Part shown: positions 61,851 to 64,000 of the stretch, in pieces
How positions within the stretch are numbered: position 1 is the stretch's first letter
Layout of the letters: each line of letters opens with the position of its first letter
Source: Lucifuga dentata
Lineage: Eukaryota; Chordata; Actinopteri; Ophidiiformes; Bythitidae
DNA: 64,000 nt
Direction: 5' to 3'
NCBI GenBank assembly: GCA_014773175.1
Contig: VXCM01005987.1
Span: 25,399-89,398 of the forward strand
The notes under the pieces: generated by a model
Told to the model about the DNA's origin: nothing
The model's input: the letters and a program-made list of their open reading frames with translations, nothing else
Databases searched by the model: none
Position numbers and translations under genes: made by a program

Positions 61851-63019
61851 GTTGTGGCCGCTAGGTATGCAAATGAGTGTTTACAGGAGAGCTGACGTGC
61901 ATTTTCTCTCTGAAGGCATGCACACACACACACACGCCTTCATACCACTTGTGTGCATCCTGTCTATGTCCACTGAAGTGCTTTGGACACAAACGGCCTC
62001 ACGGTGCAGGTGGATTTCACAGATACTACGTCTTATTGGTCACATTATTTGAAATTTTTTTGATTGAATTTCCAAACTTTTTAAATATTGGCACCAAATA
62101 CCTGTATCAAATCCAGTCCAAAAGTGCAGTCATCAGCCTAAAGCCTAATGGTGAACCTCACTGGGAATACTCTGTGTGTGTATGTGTGTGTGTGTGTATG
62201 TGGGGGGGNGAGGTACTTCATGCATCTCAGTTACAATAACGCTGCTCTTTAGCCTGTGAATCAATCCACCGCAGACTGCTTAAAATTCAAGCAATGCTAT
62301 TAGCATGGCAGTGGCTACTGTTTCGAATCCATTTAATCCACTTAGGAAAAGCCTCAGCCTCATGTGTCTGACGAACGAGAACAAAGATACGACAGCCAGC
62401 ATAACTTCAGGCTCAGATGATTTTGTTGATAATTTTTGCAGATTAAACGCAGCATGAGGACGAACTGTGACGCTATAAAACAGGCTGTCCAAACCAGCAG
62501 ACTGTGACCAAATGCTTGAATCCTGAGTGATGAGTGTGACGTGCTTCCTGAAGAGAACAAAATAACGATTAGATCCAGCTAACTAACAGGGTGTCTTCTA
62601 CCGCAGGTCCTCTACCGTGTCTTAGCCAAACCCCGGGAGGAGTTCTAAAGTCTGTCTAATTGTGTTCCATGGAACTGGGATTATCCAGATTTCCTGGATT
62701 GTATTACAGCTGTTACTTTGCCATCTGATCTGAAAAAGGGCTGATGTATCCCTGTAACTCTCCTCCAGTCTGGGAGGAAGTGCAGGGATCTCCTCCAGCT
62801 AGCTTAGGCTAGCATGATAGGAAGATTGTTCATTTGGAGGACAAATCAGTCGCTAATCACAACAAGTAGGAAGGACCATGCAGCAACGCTTTCAAATACG
62901 AGTTAAAACAATAAAGTCGTTTCTAGAAGTAGAACTGGCTTTTATGTTCAATTTTTAGCATCAACAGGAAGTAGCCCTTGTGATGTTAAAAGCATCAGTT
63001 AGCTTCTTGTGTGTTTTAA

Positions 63020-63170
63020 CTTTTTAACTAAAGAATGTCAAAAAATCTTTGATGCAGACGTCTATCAATAGGCTATCATGTCAAACAGCGTTTCCATGAA
63101 GGGAACAACAACAGGCTACAGCTAGGCTAAGCTAGGCTACTGACTTAGCTTAGAATAAAACACTTGTAGA
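63020..63170 (+). repeat. Interspersed repeat C, copy 2
   Basis: It matches 27640-27790 at aatctttgatg, gtttccatg, aacaacaggcta and taggctactgacttagctta. Confidence 0.5.
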
Positions 63171-63946
63171 TGTCACTAAAACAGTAGCCCGTTCTTATTG
63201 GTGGAGGACTTTTAGCTTGTAACACAGAAAGATTTTGAACGCGAGGACAGAAGTCCAAGAAATGAGAAAGCAAAGCATAAACATTTTAGCGTCGAATCAA
63301 TGTGGATCCAAGAAGACGGTATAAGCAGGAAGCAGAGCGTCCATGAGCATAAGAGCAGAGTTTTAGGGGCAGAATTGGAAAATTAGCATGTGAATCTGGG
63401 AAATCATGCAAATTGATAGATGAAGTTCTTGATTATTGGCAGGAAAATAACTCTGTAGATAATCAGCCAAGTCTGCGGAGCTCAAACAGCCACTACAAAC
63501 ATGGCTGTCCTGGAACTGGCTAACAGACTGTCTGCATGAACAAGTTTCATCACAACTTCAATTTAGAGGATTTTCTGAATACATCCTGACAAGTTATGAC
63601 GGCTGAGCGGTTCATAAATTACCTTTAGCTCATATTCTGTTTGAGCAAAACGATAAGACAGTCTGCGGCTAAAAACGCTTCGTTTTTATCAGGATGGCGT
63701 GTAAGAGGCGTGTAAGTCTACATGAGCCAGAAATACCGCTGTTTGACTGCTCACACACACACACACACACACACACATACAGAGCGTTGTCATGCAGTGT
63801 GTTGTGTGATGGTGATGGTGAGCGACTCCTCGGCTCAGCGCTCACACTCACAGACCATGTGACTCCAAAACCACAAACACCTTGTACTGTGTACCTGTCT
63901 GTTTGGGTTTTTGACGGATCTGACAGCCTATCAGTGCTGTCCACCT

Positions 63947-63950
<4 letters not shown>

Positions 63951-64000
<50 letters not shown>
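63951..64000 (+). repeat. (CA)n microsatellite at the window edge
   Basis: A pure CA run that continues beyond the window. Confidence 0.95.

Larger units (their letters stand above)
53529..64000. other. 5' flank or 5' intron of enox1
   Basis: No coding exon was recognised. It holds minisatellites, the polypurine block, an L2-like LINE fragment, the foldback repeat and microsatellites. 59340-59660 and 60560-60860 are repeat-poor with TAATTA motifs. Confidence 0.4.

Overview
This is a teleost fish nuclear genomic window. Signs are dense (CA/GT)n microsatellites, many non-LTR, hAT, Tc1/pogo and MITE insertions, and two intron-rich vertebrate genes in the same relationship as on human 13q14. I place it among ray-finned fish, probably a percomorph, and cannot name the species.

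Layout. (1) 1.4-5.0 kb, plus strand: complete dnajc15 (DnaJ/Pam18-like inner-membrane co-chaperone), six coding exons, 146 aa. Its last intron starts with GC instead of GT and ends behind a (UG)n tract. (2) 5.0-13.4 kb: gene-free spacer holding a 5'-truncated RTE-like LINE, a degraded hAT element, CTCF-like motifs and microsatellites. (3) 13.4-53.5 kb, minus strand: enox1 (ecto-NOX disulfide-thiol exchanger 1). I could join 14 coding exons into an uninterrupted 643-codon frame (RRM domain, coiled coils, conserved C-terminus). One coding exon carries an in-frame (CA)n-derived His-Thr-Pro tract. The last exon is corrupted by an assembly duplication around a single N. (4) 53.5-64 kb: 5' flank or 5' intron of enox1 with an L2/CR1-like LINE piece, a mini-satellite, a 0.56-kb polypurine block and a foldback repeat.

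The two genes are convergent and should end within about 8-10 kb of each other. Both products concern redox or energy metabolism, but I see nothing showing that they act together.

The most informative non-genic content is the mobile-element record: a MITE family with TTAAAGGACCATACC termini in four near-identical full-length copies plus older relatives, and several nested insertions whose target-site duplications can be read directly (hAT 8 bp, LINE 6 bp, poly-A retroinsertion 15 bp, Tc1/pogo TA). Most single Ns flanked by exact direct repeats of about 63-66 bp are assembly junctions, not biology. I found no prokaryotic-type system, RNA gene or CRISPR array. I see no strong case for an entirely new biological system. 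The best leads are the coding microsatellite in enox1, the recently mobile MITE family, the double-hairpin foldback element, the non-canonical dnajc15 intron and candidate CTCF/RFX sites.
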